NCBI RefSeq assembly: GCF_002216775.1
Contig: NZ_CP022315.1
Location: 2,170,001-2,234,000, forward strand
Direction of reading: 5' to 3'
Origin: Virgibacillus phasianinus
GTDB taxonomy: Bacteria > Bacillota > Bacilli > Bacillales > Amphibacillaceae
Length of the DNA: 64,000 nt
The position numbers were made by a program, and so were the translations under genes. How positions within the stretch are numbered: the stretch's first letter is position 1; each line of letters begins with the position of its first letter. A model generated the notes under the pieces. That model had not been told where the DNA came from, did no database searches, and saw only the letters and a list, made by a program, of their open reading frames with translations. Shown piece by piece: positions 1-9,225 of this stretch.

Positions 1-2
1 TA

Positions 3-443
3 GTCGATCCGTATGGAATTTATTGTCCTTGTGGCAACTTTGGATGTTTACAAACGTATATTGCCGAAAAATTTCTGCTCGATGAGGCTTCCAAAACTAA
101 ATCAATTGATAGTGTCCAAGAGTTACTTAAGGAATCTGAAAAGGGAGAAAAGTGGGCGAGAAACATTTTGGATAAAGCTGTTACTTACGCAGCAATTACA
201 ATTAACAATGTTGTTTGTGTTTACAACCCGGATACTGTTGTTTTATCCGGCAGTTTGATTGAAAACTATCCGGAAATAAAAGAACGAATCCTTGAAAAGT
301 GTAAAAATCAAATTTGGACCCCGGTTAATAATACCTTTAAATTACATACTACAAAAACTGGTGCTGATGGGGTTGTTATTGGAGCTGCAATAAGTGTGCA
401 ACGATATTTCATGAAAAATATTCATTTTAAAAGGGAGGTATAA
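3..443 (+). CDS. ROK-family protein, C-terminal part (5' end outside window)
   Basis: Reading from base 3, the frame is open to the stop at 443 and lacks its N-terminus because the window begins inside the gene. The first residues hold CPCGNFGCLQTY, the ROK-family zinc motif (CxCGxxGCxE type). Later residues include VVLSGSLIENYP and GADGVVIGAA, the usual ROK C-terminal strands. ROK proteins are sugar kinases or sugar-responsive repressors. The kinase ATP site and any N-terminal helix-turn-helix lie outside, so the two cannot be told apart here. The asparaginase gene starts 4 bases after the stop, so the two are probably co-transcribed. Confidence 0.85.
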   Translation, partial: VDPYGIYCPCGNFGCLQTYIAEKFLLDEASKTKSIDSVQELLKESEKGEKWARNILDKAVTYAAITINNVVCVYNPDTVVLSGSLIENYPEIKERILEKCKNQIWTPVNNTFKLHTTKTGADGVVIGAAISVQRYFMKNIHFKREV

Positions 444-447
444 TTTC

Positions 448-1440
448 ATGACATTTCCTGTCATTGCAAAAGAATTTAGAGGTGGAGAATTGGAAAATAC
501 TCACCAAGGTATTATTTGTGTTCTGAATGAAAAAAAAGAGATTGTGTATGAGAAAGGTAACGCCGAACATAGTACATTTTACCGCTCGGCAATGAAACCA
601 ATTCAAGCAATACCGATATTTACAACAAATGTAATTGAAAAATATAATCTCAGTAATAGGGAAGCCGCCTTGTTTACTGCATCACAGCGTGGAGAGGAGT
701 ACCACCAGGATGCATTAGAAAGTCTGATGAAAAAACTCCAATTATCCGAGGAAATGCTGGTTTGTAATAAAAGCTATCCGCTTAATGAGGAACCAAAGCA
801 AACTTATATTTGGGAGCATAAACCTCCGCGCAGACTTCTGCACAACTGTTCAGGCAAACACTTAGGATTCCTAGCATATTCAAGGGAACGGGGATATGGA
901 ATTGATAGATATACAGAGTTGAATCATCCTCTACAGCAAGAAGTTTTACATCTTGTTGCTGACCTATCCGAAACACCTTTTGATCAGATAAATACCGCTG
1001 TTGATGGATGTGGTGTGCCAGTTCATGGAGTTCCATTAAAAAATATGGCTATCTCCTTTTTGAAATTTGTAGTTCCTGAATTAAATAAAGATTTGAAAAC
1101 AGCCGATGCAGTAAAAAAGATAGGTAATGTAATGAATCAGCATCCAGAAATAGTTGCATCCCATAACTTCATCTGTACCGCATTATTAGAAGACAATAAC
1201 ATCATTGCAAAGGGAGGAGCACAGGGAGTTTATTGTTTAGCTTTAAAAAAAGAGAAAATTAGTATTGCCTTAAAGGTTTTAAGTGGTTCTGAACTTGTTT
1301 GGCCAGTAATAGTTGCGGAACTATTAAAGGATCTTAATTACAGCAACACGGATACGATAGATCGGTTATTGGAAATAAGATCAAATTCCATACGAAATGA
1401 TAATGGAAAAATCGTTGGAGAAACAAAAGTTTTTTTATAA
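448..1440 (+). CDS. Asparaginase II-family protein
   Basis: This 330-residue protein resembles the asparaginase II family first defined in Rhizobium etli, which is unrelated in sequence to the EcAI/EcAII asparaginases. It would hydrolyse L-asparagine to aspartate and ammonia. Recognisable stretches are FYRSAMKPIQAIP near residue 45, LHNCSGKHLGFL near residue 130, and DGCGVPVHGVPL near residue 190. The length is normal for the family. The ATG follows GGGAGGTATAA. It sits 4 bases after the ROK gene and 74 bases before an oligopeptide-binding lipoprotein, which suggests use of peptide- or amino-acid-derived nitrogen. No signal peptide is seen, so it is cytoplasmic. Physiological substrate is inferred. 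Confidence 0.85.
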   Translation: MTFPVIAKEFRGGELENTHQGIICVLNEKKEIVYEKGNAEHSTFYRSAMKPIQAIPIFTTNVIEKYNLSNREAALFTASQRGEEYHQDALESLMKKLQLSEEMLVCNKSYPLNEEPKQTYIWEHKPPRRLLHNCSGKHLGFLAYSRERGYGIDRYTELNHPLQQEVLHLVADLSETPFDQINTAVDGCGVPVHGVPLKNMAISFLKFVVPELNKDLKTADAVKKIGNVMNQHPEIVASHNFICTALLEDNNIIAKGGAQGVYCLALKKEKISIALKVLSGSELVWPVIVAELLKDLNYSNTDTIDRLLEIRSNSIRNDNGKIVGETKVFL

Positions 1441-1514
1441 TTTAAGCTAGAATTTTCAAAAAGGCAACGAAGAATATGCAGCATGTCATCATTAATTTAA
1501 TGGGAGGTTCGTGT

Positions 1515-3170
1515 ATGAAACTATCAAAATATTTATTCCTGCTAGTAGTTGGTCTTATACTATGTCTAGTTATGGTTGCTTGCTCTAATGAAGAAAGTCA
1601 AAAGACTAGCGGGAACATTGAATCAGATGGAAACTCCGAACAAGCATTTAATTTAATTAATAGTGAAATTATAACAACAATGGACTCTTCTTTGGCAGCA
1701 GATGAAAGTTCATTTCAATTTTTAGGTGCTACTAAGGAAGGGTTATACCGATTAGGGGATGATGGCAAACCTGTTGAAGGTATTGCAATTGATCACAAAA
1801 AGAGCAGCGATGGTTTAACATGGACTTTTAATTTACGTGAAAATGCTGTTTGGTCTAATGGGGATCCCGTAACAGCTAATGACTTTGTTTATGCGTGGAG
1901 ACGTGCTGTTGATCCAAAAACAGGGTCCGAGTACGGTTCCTATATGATGGGCGGTGTAATAAAAAATGCAACTGCTGTAAACAGAGGTAAAATGGCTGTA
2001 GAAAAGCTGGGTGTTAAAGCAGCTGGTGATTATAAGTTAGTTGTGGAATTGGAAAAACCTATTCCTTATTTCAAATCACTAGTAACATTTGGCACCTTTT
2101 ACCCATTAAATCAAGATTTTGTTGAAAAACAAGGTAAGGACTATGCAACAAATTCTGACACAATACTGGCAAATGGACCATTTATTCTGAAAGGTTGGAA
2201 GAGCACAAGCAGTTCATGGGACCTTAAGAAGAATAAAGATTACTGGGATGCTGATACGGTTCAATTGGACAAGTTGACTTTTGAAGTAGTAAAAGATCCA
2301 CAAGCAGCAGTTGCTTTATATACAAAAGGAAAAGTAGATAGAGTTAAGCTGTCATCTGACTTTGTTGACAAATACGCTGCGAACGATGATTTTCAAATTA
2401 CTCCGGAAACAAGTATGAGATATATAAAATTCAATCAGGAGACAAATAAATATTTAAAAAATGAAAATATCCGAGAAGCTATTGCGCGGGCTTTTAATAA
2501 ACAGGCTTTAGTTGACGAAGTGCTTAATGATGGTTCGCTTGTAGCCAATGGTATTGTGCCGAAAAACTTCGTATACCATCCTAAAAGTGGTGAGGACTTT
2601 CGGGAAATCAATGGTGATTTAATGACCTACAATGTTGAGAAAGCTAAAAAACTTTGGAAAAAAGGTTTAAAAGAGGAAGGTATTGATTCATTAGAGTTGG
2701 TGTTTTTGGCGGGGGATAGTGAAGTTGGTAAGACGGTCAGCGAATATCTAGCAAACCAATTAGAGATAAATCTAAAGGGATTATCAATAACCCTAAAACA
2801 GGCACCAATGAAGCAACGAATTCAAATTGACCGAAATCTGGAGTATGATATTCAAATATCCAGTTGGGGTCCAGATTATCTTGATGCGAATACTTTTTTA
2901 AATATTTTCTTAGAGGATACTGGTGGATACTATAATCAGGAATTTAATGAATTAGTTAACCATGCTAATGATGAGCTTGCACTTAAACCAGCGAAACGGT
3001 TTGAAGCACTTCTAAAAGCTGAAAAAATTCTTTTTGATGATGCGGCAATCGGACCTGTTTATCAAACCGGTCGTGCGCAGCTGATTTCACCTAAAATGGC
3101 AGGTGTGATAACGAACCCATTTGGCCCGACGTATGAATACAAATGGGCACATGCAGCACAAAAGAAATGA
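1515..3170 (+). CDS. Oligopeptide ABC transporter substrate-binding lipoprotein (OppA-like, copy 1)
   Basis: This 551-residue protein starts at ATG 1515 behind GGGAGG; an upstream in-frame ATG at 1476 lacks such a site. The N-terminus MKLSKYLFLLVVGLILC ends in the lipobox LVMVAC, so the cysteine should be lipidated and the protein anchored outside the membrane. The remainder is a family 5 solute-binding protein: TWTFNLRENAVWSNGDPVTA near residue 115 and DFVYAWRRAVDPKTGSEYG are OppA/DppA hallmarks. Two close relatives lie at 27095 and 53154. No permease or ATPase genes are adjacent, so it must feed a transporter encoded elsewhere or act as a peptide sensor. The transported peptide cannot be read from the sequence. 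Confidence 0.92.
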   Translation: MKLSKYLFLLVVGLILCLVMVACSNEESQKTSGNIESDGNSEQAFNLINSEIITTMDSSLAADESSFQFLGATKEGLYRLGDDGKPVEGIAIDHKKSSDGLTWTFNLRENAVWSNGDPVTANDFVYAWRRAVDPKTGSEYGSYMMGGVIKNATAVNRGKMAVEKLGVKAAGDYKLVVELEKPIPYFKSLVTFGTFYPLNQDFVEKQGKDYATNSDTILANGPFILKGWKSTSSSWDLKKNKDYWDADTVQLDKLTFEVVKDPQAAVALYTKGKVDRVKLSSDFVDKYAANDDFQITPETSMRYIKFNQETNKYLKNENIREAIARAFNKQALVDEVLNDGSLVANGIVPKNFVYHPKSGEDFREINGDLMTYNVEKAKKLWKKGLKEEGIDSLELVFLAGDSEVGKTVSEYLANQLEINLKGLSITLKQAPMKQRIQIDRNLEYDIQISSWGPDYLDANTFLNIFLEDTGGYYNQEFNELVNHANDELALKPAKRFEALLKAEKILFDDAAIGPVYQTGRAQLISPKMAGVITNPFGPTYEYKWAHAAQKK

Positions 3171-3250
3171 GAATATAACCTTTAAACTTGCAGCATGAAG
3201 TATTTGACAGGAGTGCAAGACAGAAATAGTAAATAAAGAGGTTGATTGAA

Positions 3251-3937
3251 ATGATGCTAGAGGTAATTGTGCAAAACGTCAAAGAAGCTATTCAGGCGGA
3301 AAACTTGGGTGCCGATAGAATTGAACTAGTTTCAGTAATCCAGGAGGGTGGCCTTACCCCGGGTTACAGTACTATGAAACAGGTGTTAAGTAGCGTATCT
3401 ATTCCAGTTCAAGTTATGGTTCGTCCACATAGTAACCATTTTTATTACACGACTGAAGATATGAAAATTATTAAAGAAGATATAAAAAGGATTATTGAAT
3501 TTGGAGGAGAAAGGATAGTTTTTGGGGCTCTGGATGTAAATAATGCTATAAATGAGCAAATTCTAGTAGATATTTTGAATATCTATCCACAATTGGATAT
3601 TACTTTTCACCGAGCTTTTGATGATGTTCTATCACAGACTGAGGCTTACCAAACATTAACTAAATATAAACGGAATGTGAAACGGATTCTAACTTCAGGT
3701 GGTGAAGAAGATTGTTGGAAGGGTCAAAAGAAGCTTCGGGATCTTGTTCTCACGGCAAAAAGAAATAGCGGTCCAAAAATAATGCCAGGTTCTGGCTTGA
3801 GCCTGCAAAATATTGAAGAAATTCATGATATAGTTCAGGCGGATCAATACCATTTTGGAAAAGCTGTTAGGATTGATCACTCTTTTACAAATGGATTTGA
3901 TGCGCAAATAATGAATAAGATCAAAAGTGTAATATAA
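3251..3937 (+). CDS. cutC: CutC-family copper homeostasis protein
   Basis: A 228-residue TIM-barrel protein of the CutC family. Visible family motifs are AENLGADRIELVS near residue 17, GGLTPGYS, VMVRPH and DITFHRAFD near residue 120, followed by ILTSGGEE and IMPGSGL. CutC has been linked to copper tolerance, but its biochemical activity is still poorly defined. The ATG at 3251 was preferred to an in-frame TTG at 3242 because AAAGAGG ends about 9 bases before it. It follows the oppA-like gene by 80 bases in the same direction and may share its transcript. Nothing in its neighbourhood points specifically to metal handling. Confidence 0.88.
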   Translation: MMLEVIVQNVKEAIQAENLGADRIELVSVIQEGGLTPGYSTMKQVLSSVSIPVQVMVRPHSNHFYYTTEDMKIIKEDIKRIIEFGGERIVFGALDVNNAINEQILVDILNIYPQLDITFHRAFDDVLSQTEAYQTLTKYKRNVKRILTSGGEEDCWKGQKKLRDLVLTAKRNSGPKIMPGSGLSLQNIEEIHDIVQADQYHFGKAVRIDHSFTNGFDAQIMNKIKSVI

Positions 3938-4069
3938 TAGGATTAAGGGGGCGGAGTAGTTTCCGTTCCTTTTTTGGTTATTGAATTAAAACTCAAAAGC
4001 CATCGCATTATTTCAAAATATATGGTAGGTTTAGACTACAGATGATAAAGAAATCTGCATTTTTGCAGG

Positions 4070-4109
4070 AGAGGTTCGCAATTCCATCCCTCGATAAAAA
4101 ACTAAGGAG
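4070..4109 (+). promoter_or_regulatory. preQ1-I riboswitch aptamer upstream of queCDE
   Basis: The segment begins AGAGGTTC, continues with a cytosine-rich partner CCCTC, and ends in the A-rich tail GATAAAAAACTAAGG. This is the class I preQ1 aptamer layout: a GAGG/CCTC stem with the A-rich tail folding back into its minor groove. It lies about 85 bases before queC and is followed directly by a terminator hairpin, so preQ1 binding would be expected to stop transcription of the queuosine genes. Confidence 0.93.
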
Positions 4110-4111
4110 TC

Positions 4112-4140
4112 AACAACACTCTCTTTGGTGTTGTTTTTTT
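4112..4140 (+). terminator. Expression-platform terminator of the preQ1 riboswitch
   Basis: AACAACAC at 4112-4119 pairs with GTGTTGTT at 4128-4135 and is followed by a T-run to 4140. The hairpin immediately follows the aptamer tail, so it is the likely off-state terminator. Confidence 0.85.
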
Positions 4141-4192
4141 GATGGAAATAGGCTTGAAGCTCTTCTTTTACAAAAAGAGAGGGGAAATTAAA

Positions 4193-4855
4193 ATGAATAA
4201 GAAAGCAGTTGTTGTATTTAGTGGCGGACAGGATAGTACCACATGCATGTTCTGGGCATTGAAAAAATTTGACCAAGTGGAGGCAGTCACGTTTCAATAT
4301 GGTCAGCGTCATATTGCTGAGCTGGATTGTGCTAGGGAAATTTGTCAGACGCTTGGCGTGCCGCATCATGAACTTGACATGTCATTACTGAACCAATTGG
4401 CTCCAAACGCATTAACAAGGAATGATATTGAAATCACCGAAAGTGAGGGAGAATTGCCAAATACTTTTGTGCCGGGCAGGAACTTATTGTTTTTATCCTT
4501 TGCAGGTGTGTTGGCAAAACAGATTGGTGCACAGCATCTGATAACGGGTGTCAGTGAAGCAGACTTTAGCGGGTATCCGGATTGTCGTGATGGCTTTATG
4601 AAATCACTTAATGTCACGTTAAATTTATCGATGGATGATACGTTTGTCATCCATACCCCATTGATGTGGCTGGACAAATCAGAGGTGTGGGAACTGAGTG
4701 ACCAACTGGATGCTTTTGAATTTGTAAAACAACATACCCTAACATGCTATAACGGTGTGAAGGGCAGCGGGTGCGGAGAGTGTCCGTCATGTGTCCTGAG
4801 GCAAAGAGGCCTTGAGCAATATGAACAGAAGAAAGAAGCGGGTGAAGTAATATGA
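4193..4855 (+). CDS. queC: 7-cyano-7-deazaguanine synthase
   Basis: QueC converts 7-carboxy-7-deazaguanine to preQ0 using ATP and ammonia in queuosine biosynthesis. The 220-residue protein opens with [13 protein letters not shown], the SGGxDS pyrophosphate loop of the N-type ATPase fold. It ends with a zinc-binding cysteine set in [16 protein letters not shown]. Length matches the Bacillus enzyme. The ATG at 4193 follows AGAGAGGGG; the in-frame ATG further upstream would begin inside the terminator. The gene overlaps queD by four bases (ATGA), giving translational coupling. Expression should be controlled by the preQ1 riboswitch upstream. Confidence 0.97.
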   Translation: MNKKAVVVFSGGQDSTTCMFWALKKFDQVEAVTFQYGQRHIAELDCAREICQTLGVPHHELDMSLLNQLAPNALTRNDIEITESEGELPNTFVPGRNLLFLSFAGVLAKQIGAQHLITGVSEADFSGYPDCRDGFMKSLNVTLNLSMDDTFVIHTPLMWLDKSEVWELSDQLDAFEFVKQHTLTCYNGVKGSGCGECPSCVLRQRGLEQYEQKKEAGEVI

Positions 4856-5289
4856 TGCAGCAAATTTATCCGGTTACACCGCATCCGTATTCTTTTGAAA
4901 TAAATAAGGATTTTCATTTTGCTGCCGCTCACTATATTGCTCATGATGACGCAGGAAAATGTAAGCATACACATGGACACACGTATTTTGTCAATATCAC
5001 TATTGCTGGTGATGAACTTGATCATACCGGATTTTTGGTTGATTTTAAAGCGGTAAAGAATTTAATTCATAAACGTTTTGATCATGGACTATTAAATGAT
5101 GATCAGGCTTTTTCGGATGATGAGCCTAACTATTTCCCAACAACAGAAGTTATTGCAAGGACGATTTATGAGGTTGTCCAGGCTCATTTAAATACACTGG
5201 CTAACCAACCTGCCTGCATCCAGGTATATTTACGGGAAACACCGACAAGCTATTGTGTTTACCGCCCGGGGAAGGGGGATAAAGAATGA
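4852..5289 (+). CDS. queD: 6-carboxy-5,6,7,8-tetrahydropterin synthase
   Basis: QueD turns dihydroneopterin triphosphate into 6-carboxytetrahydropterin, an early queuosine precursor step. The 145-residue protein shows the zinc-binding histidines of the pterin synthase fold: FHFAAAHYI (residues 22-30) and HTHGHTYFV (about 40-48). Other family marks are GFLVDF and the catalytic-type FDHGLLND. Its start overlaps queC's stop and its stop overlaps queE's start, in a tight three-gene unit. FolE, which supplies the pterin substrate, is not in this window. Confidence 0.96.
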   Translation: MMQQIYPVTPHPYSFEINKDFHFAAAHYIAHDDAGKCKHTHGHTYFVNITIAGDELDHTGFLVDFKAVKNLIHKRFDHGLLNDDQAFSDDEPNYFPTTEVIARTIYEVVQAHLNTLANQPACIQVYLRETPTSYCVYRPGKGDKE

Positions 5290-6008
5290 AAATTCCTGTT
5301 CTCGAAATATTTGGTCCAACTATTCAAGGTGAGGGCATGGTGATTGGCCGTAAGACAATGTTTGTCCGGACAGCAGGGTGTGATTATTCCTGTTCATGGT
5401 GTGACTCTAAATTTACATGGGATGGTTCCGAAAAAAGCAATATTCAAATGATGGGTCCTGAGGAAATTTGGCATAGGTTAACAGAACAGGGTGGAGATCG
5501 ATTTGGACATGTAACCATTTCGGGTGGAAATCCCGCTTTACTCGCCCATTTGAATGAGCTTGTCGACCTGTTGCACAAAAAGAATATAAAGGTAGCACTT
5601 GAGACACAAGGGAGCAAGTGGCAGACTTGGTTTACCAGCATTGACGATTTAACACTTTCACCAAAGCCACCAAGCTCGGGAATGAAAACGAATTTTGAAA
5701 TACTTGACCAGATTATCGACGGTTTACGACGAGATCAAAAAGGAACATTCAGTTTAAAGGTAGTTATTTTTGATCAGGACGATTTGAAATATGCGATAAA
5801 TCTTCATCAACGGTATCCGGATGTTGAATTTTTCCTTCAGGTGGGAAATGATGATCTGGAAACAATGGATAATGAAAAGCTTCTTGGCCAAATGCTGCGG
5901 CAATATGAACAGTTAATTGATCAAGTAATGGAAAGCAATGTATTAAAGGATGTTCGTGTTCTTCCACAACTCCATACATATTTATGGGGGAATAAACGGG
6001 GCGTATAA
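5286..6008 (+). CDS. queE: 7-carboxy-7-deazaguanine synthase (radical SAM)
   Basis: QueE performs the radical-SAM ring contraction that makes 7-carboxy-7-deazaguanine from 6-carboxytetrahydropterin. The 240-residue protein begins with IFGPTIQGEGMVIGR, the QueE substrate-binding signature. It then carries AGCDYSCSWCDSKF, a CxxxCxxC cluster motif for the [4Fe-4S]-SAM centre. VTISGGNPAL follows as the SAM-contacting GGxP-like strand. It is the last gene of the riboswitch-controlled unit. A hairpin terminator lies 68 bases after its stop. Confidence 0.96.
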   Translation: MKIPVLEIFGPTIQGEGMVIGRKTMFVRTAGCDYSCSWCDSKFTWDGSEKSNIQMMGPEEIWHRLTEQGGDRFGHVTISGGNPALLAHLNELVDLLHKKNIKVALETQGSKWQTWFTSIDDLTLSPKPPSSGMKTNFEILDQIIDGLRRDQKGTFSLKVVIFDQDDLKYAINLHQRYPDVEFFLQVGNDDLETMDNEKLLGQMLRQYEQLIDQVMESNVLKDVRVLPQLHTYLWGNKRGV

Positions 6009-6075
6009 GGATTTATAGAAATTTTACGGTGGTTGAATTAAAAAACGTTAACTGCATTAACTAACTATAAAATAG

Positions 6076-6119
6076 GCCATTATTTCTACTCCAAAGTGAG
6101 GGGGATAATGGCTTTTTTT
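6076..6119 (+). terminator. Terminator after queCDE
   Basis: GCCATTAT (6076-6083) pairs with ATAATGGC (6105-6112), followed by seven T. The same arms and flanking bases recur in the terminator at 13569-13612, after the PTS operon. Confidence 0.85.
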
Positions 6120-6224
6120 GTATTGTTAAGGAATAAAAGGTAACTTTATCACAAAAAATGTAGTTATCTTGGACGTTTTAGTGTAAATCACAATGATGTA
6201 CACCAACTGTTCAATGATTTGCGA

Positions 6225-6238
6225 TGAAAACGCATTCA
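6225..6238 (+). promoter_or_regulatory. cre-like CcpA site upstream of the PTS regulator gene
   Basis: TGAAAACGCATTCA differs at one position from the consensus TGWNANCGNTNWCA. It lies about 50 bases before the regulator start. This is where catabolite repression of a PTS operon would be expected. Binding is inferred. Confidence 0.5.
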
Positions 6239-6287
6239 TTACCTGGATTCACGGTGTTACAATAAATTTAGCGAGGGGGGATTGCGA

Positions 6288-8342
6288 GTGCCGCTTAAAG
6301 AACGAAGCCAGAAAATACTGGATGAATTAGTGAGCAATCCGAGTATTACCAGTACAGCTTTAGAGAAAAAGCATAATTTATCGCGCAGGCAGCTTGGTTA
6401 CAGCATTAATAAAATCAATGACTGGCTCATGAGCAAGAACCTTCCCGTAATTGAACGAACAAGGCAAGGACATTTTATTATTAATCAATCCGTATTCACG
6501 AAATTGAACGGGGAAGAGAAAAACGTTGCAGTGGAGACGAATATTTTTTCCGAAAACCAGCGGGTTCAGCTGATTATCATGATGCTGTTAAGTTATTATG
6601 AAGAACTGTCTCTCAACCATTTTACAGCGGAACTGGATGTCAGCAAAAATACAGTTCTTAGTGATATGAAAGAAGTGCAATCTTATATAGGCGAGTATGA
6701 CTTGGCTATAAGGTACACAAGGAAAGCTGGTTATTTAATAGAAGGAAAAGAATTTCAAGTACGTAAACTGCTAATTAATGTAACCTATCAATTGCTGCAA
6801 ATGAGCACCGGGAAAAACAAAATGATGGAGATAGCCAATATCGAAAAAACGGATATTGAGGAATTTACGAAACGAATTGAAAAGGTAGAGAATACGTTAC
6901 ATCTAAAATTCACCGATGAGAAAATGGAAGCGATGCCGTACGTGCTGTTATTAATTCTGCGCCGAATCGAAAGAGGAAATGAAATTAATTCCTTTTCCAT
7001 TGAATATGAGGAATTATCGGATACCAAGGAATATCAGGCGACAGAAGAGATTCTGTACGACATTAAGGACATTCCAGTTTCCGAGCGTTTATTTATTACG
7101 TTGCATTTATTAACAACAAATGTATATTCATCTAATTTCTTAGCGGATGAGGCAATTCCAAATTTAATCCCGGCAATCGATAATATGCTGCGCTTGTTTG
7201 AAAAAAGTGCCTGCATTTACCTGCAGGACCGGGAACAGCTGCTGGATAAACTCTTACAGCATATTAAACCTGCTTATTACCGGATTAAGTATCAACTGAC
7301 AGGAACCGTTGATATTCAGAACTCGCTAAGTAAGGAATTCAGTGAGCTGCATCATCTTGTTAAACGGTCAACGGGGCCGCTTAGCGAATTAATTGGAAGT
7401 GAAATTCCGGAAAGCGAGACCACGTTTATCACCATGTTAATTGGTGGCTGGATGACCAGGCAGGGCGACAGTATTGATAAAAAGGTAAAGGCAATTGTTG
7501 TTTGTCCTCAGGGAGTGTCCGTATCGAAACTGATGTTTAATGAATTAAGTGAATTATTCCCTGAGTTCATATTTCTTGATTCATTATCCGTACGTGAATT
7601 CCTGGATTACCAATTTGATTACGATATTGTGTTTTCCCCAACGTTTCTTGAAACAAAGAAAAAATTATTTGTGTCAAAAGCATTTCTTGGCCGGGAGGAA
7701 AAATACCGTCTTAGAAAACAAGTAATGCTTGAATTACACGGTTATATTCCAAATCATATTAATGTTGACCATTTAATCGATATGATTAAGCACCACGCTG
7801 TAATCGAAAATGAAAAGGCTTTAATGGAGGAATTGCAGCAATATATTAATCGTGATGAAGGATCATCCGTAAAACAGGATGCGAAGCTTAACGATAGCAA
7901 TTTAGATGAATTGATTACTCCAAAAACGATTACAGTAAGAAGTTCCATTCCGTCCTGGGAGGAAGCAATTCGAATAAGTGCCCAGCCACTAGTGGCCAGT
8001 GGCAAAATTGACCCGCAATATGTGGAAGCAATGATTGCTAATTATGATCACGATCCCTATATTGTCATCGGCCCGAATATCGCTATTCCACATGCAGCAC
8101 CAGAGGAAGGTGTTAATGAGGTTGGCATGAGCCTGCTCAGGTTGCAAGAGGGAGTAAACTTTACGGACGAACATTGTATTAACCTGGTGATTGTCATTGC
8201 AGCAGTAGATAAGCAGCGGCATATCCATGCATTGATGCAACTGATGAAGCTGTCCGGATCGGAACGGGATCGAAACAGGATCATTGAAGCCAGTTCAATC
8301 AAAGAGATTCATGACATTATCCAATTATATTCGGTTGATTGA
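6288..8342 (+). CDS. PRD-containing transcriptional activator/antiterminator of a polyol PTS
   Basis: A 684-residue BglG/MtlR-type regulator. Order of parts: N-terminal winged helix (1-70, LSRRQLGYSINKIN); a second HTH (about 85-150, LDVSKNTVLSDMKEV); two PRD domains (about 170-385); an EIIB-like domain near 400 (KAIVVCPQGVSVSK, with the cysteine); and a C-terminal EIIA domain (about 545-684) with IAIPHAAPEEG. Such proteins are phosphorylated by HPr and the cognate EII and control the neighbouring PTS genes. GTG 6288 was chosen because GAGGGGGG lies 8 bases before it; TTG 6282 is too close. No AAA+ domain is present, so it should not be a sigma-54 activator despite sigL nearby. Confidence 0.9.
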   Translation: MPLKERSQKILDELVSNPSITSTALEKKHNLSRRQLGYSINKINDWLMSKNLPVIERTRQGHFIINQSVFTKLNGEEKNVAVETNIFSENQRVQLIIMMLLSYYEELSLNHFTAELDVSKNTVLSDMKEVQSYIGEYDLAIRYTRKAGYLIEGKEFQVRKLLINVTYQLLQMSTGKNKMMEIANIEKTDIEEFTKRIEKVENTLHLKFTDEKMEAMPYVLLLILRRIERGNEINSFSIEYEELSDTKEYQATEEILYDIKDIPVSERLFITLHLLTTNVYSSNFLADEAIPNLIPAIDNMLRLFEKSACIYLQDREQLLDKLLQHIKPAYYRIKYQLTGTVDIQNSLSKEFSELHHLVKRSTGPLSELIGSEIPESETTFITMLIGGWMTRQGDSIDKKVKAIVVCPQGVSVSKLMFNELSELFPEFIFLDSLSVREFLDYQFDYDIVFSPTFLETKKKLFVSKAFLGREEKYRLRKQVMLELHGYIPNHINVDHLIDMIKHHAVIENEKALMEELQQYINRDEGSSVKQDAKLNDSNLDELITPKTITVRSSIPSWEEAIRISAQPLVASGKIDPQYVEAMIANYDHDPYIVIGPNIAIPHAAPEEGVNEVGMSLLRLQEGVNFTDEHCINLVIVIAAVDKQRHIHALMQLMKLSGSERDRNRIIEASSIKEIHDIIQLYSVD

Positions 8343-8381
8343 GCTATAAACAACTTAGAAAAAGGATAAAGAGGTGTAGAG

Positions 8382-8867
8382 ATGAGCGAGTTATTTTTTG
8401 ACGAATCTATCATTCTACTAGATGTAGATGGTAGTACAAAAGAAGATGTTTTAACTGTAATGGGAAACAATTTGGTAGAAAAGGGTCTCGTCCAGGAAAG
8501 TTTCATTCCGGCCATAGTGGCCAGGGAAGCTGAATTTGCGACAGGTCTTCCGACGGCAGGAGTTTCAGTGGCAATCCCACATACAGATGTTGAACATGTC
8601 AAAAGAAAGACCATAAGTGTAGCGATTTTAAAGAATGAAGTTGAATTCGGTGTGATGGGTGATGAAACTGAAACGACGCCTGTAAAAATAGTGTTTATGC
8701 TTGCAATGGATGAAGCACATTCGCAGCTTACACTTTTGCAAAAATTAATGCAGGTTTTTCAAAACGAGGAAACATTGAAGTACTTAGTAAGTGAAAAAAA
8801 CAAATCCAGCATCAAGAATCTACTAGAAGCCAAGTTGGATTTTGTTGCCCTTGAAGGAGGTGAGTAA
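8382..8867 (+). CDS. gatA: PTS polyol (galactitol-type) EIIA component
   Basis: This 161-residue protein is a fructose/mannitol-superfamily EIIA of the galactitol branch. It receives phosphate from HPr and passes it to EIIB. The active-site histidine lies in GVSVAIPHTDVEHV near residue 66, preceded by the family stretch FATGLPT. It lies 39 bases after the regulator gene, with AAAGAGGTG before the ATG. EIIB starts 2 bases after its stop, so translation is tightly linked. The family name describes similarity, not proven sugar; a C5 polyol is equally possible for this operon. Confidence 0.88.
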   Translation: MSELFFDESIILLDVDGSTKEDVLTVMGNNLVEKGLVQESFIPAIVAREAEFATGLPTAGVSVAIPHTDVEHVKRKTISVAILKNEVEFGVMGDETETTPVKIVFMLAMDEAHSQLTLLQKLMQVFQNEETLKYLVSEKNKSSIKNLLEAKLDFVALEGGE

Positions 8868-8869
8868 GG

Positions 8870-9154
8870 ATGAAAAAGAAACAAGTATTGGTAGCATGTG
8901 GAGCAGGTATTGCAACATCAACAGTTGTTAATGGGGCTATTGAAGAAATGGCGAAAGAACATGACCTTAAACTGGATTTAGTTCAGATCAAGATTGCTGA
9001 AGTTGGCGGTTATGTGGATTCTGCAGATTTACTTGTAACGACTGCCATGACAAAGAAAGAATTTCCATTCCCTGTAATCAATGCACGCTCATTCCTAACT
9101 GGTATTGGAACTGAAGATACAAAGAAACAAATTCTGGAAGAGCTTAAAAAATAA
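8870..9154 (+). CDS. gatB: PTS polyol (galactitol-type) EIIB component
   Basis: A 94-residue phosphocarrier with the P-loop-like active site VLVACGAGIATSTVV near the N-terminus; the cysteine at position 10 is the phosphorylation site. It transfers phosphate from EIIA to the incoming polyol bound by EIIC. Length and fold fit GatB-like domains. It starts 2 bases after gatA. A stem-loop lies between it and the EIIC gene and may protect or tune the upstream message. Confidence 0.9.
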   Translation: MKKKQVLVACGAGIATSTVVNGAIEEMAKEHDLKLDLVQIKIAEVGGYVDSADLLVTTAMTKKEFPFPVINARSFLTGIGTEDTKKQILEELKK

Positions 9155-9164
9155 GAAAATGAAT

Positions 9165-9196
9165 CCCGATTTCTCTTAATCTAGGGAAATCGGGGG
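9165..9196 (+). promoter_or_regulatory. Intercistronic stem-loop between gatB and gatC
   Basis: CCCGATTTCTC at 9165-9175 pairs with GGGAAATCGGG at about 9184-9194, with one G-U pair. There is no T-run after it, so it is more likely an mRNA-stability or processing element than a full terminator. Confidence 0.5.
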
Positions 9197-9225
9197 TTAC
9201 TATTAAAAATGTGAGGTGACAGACC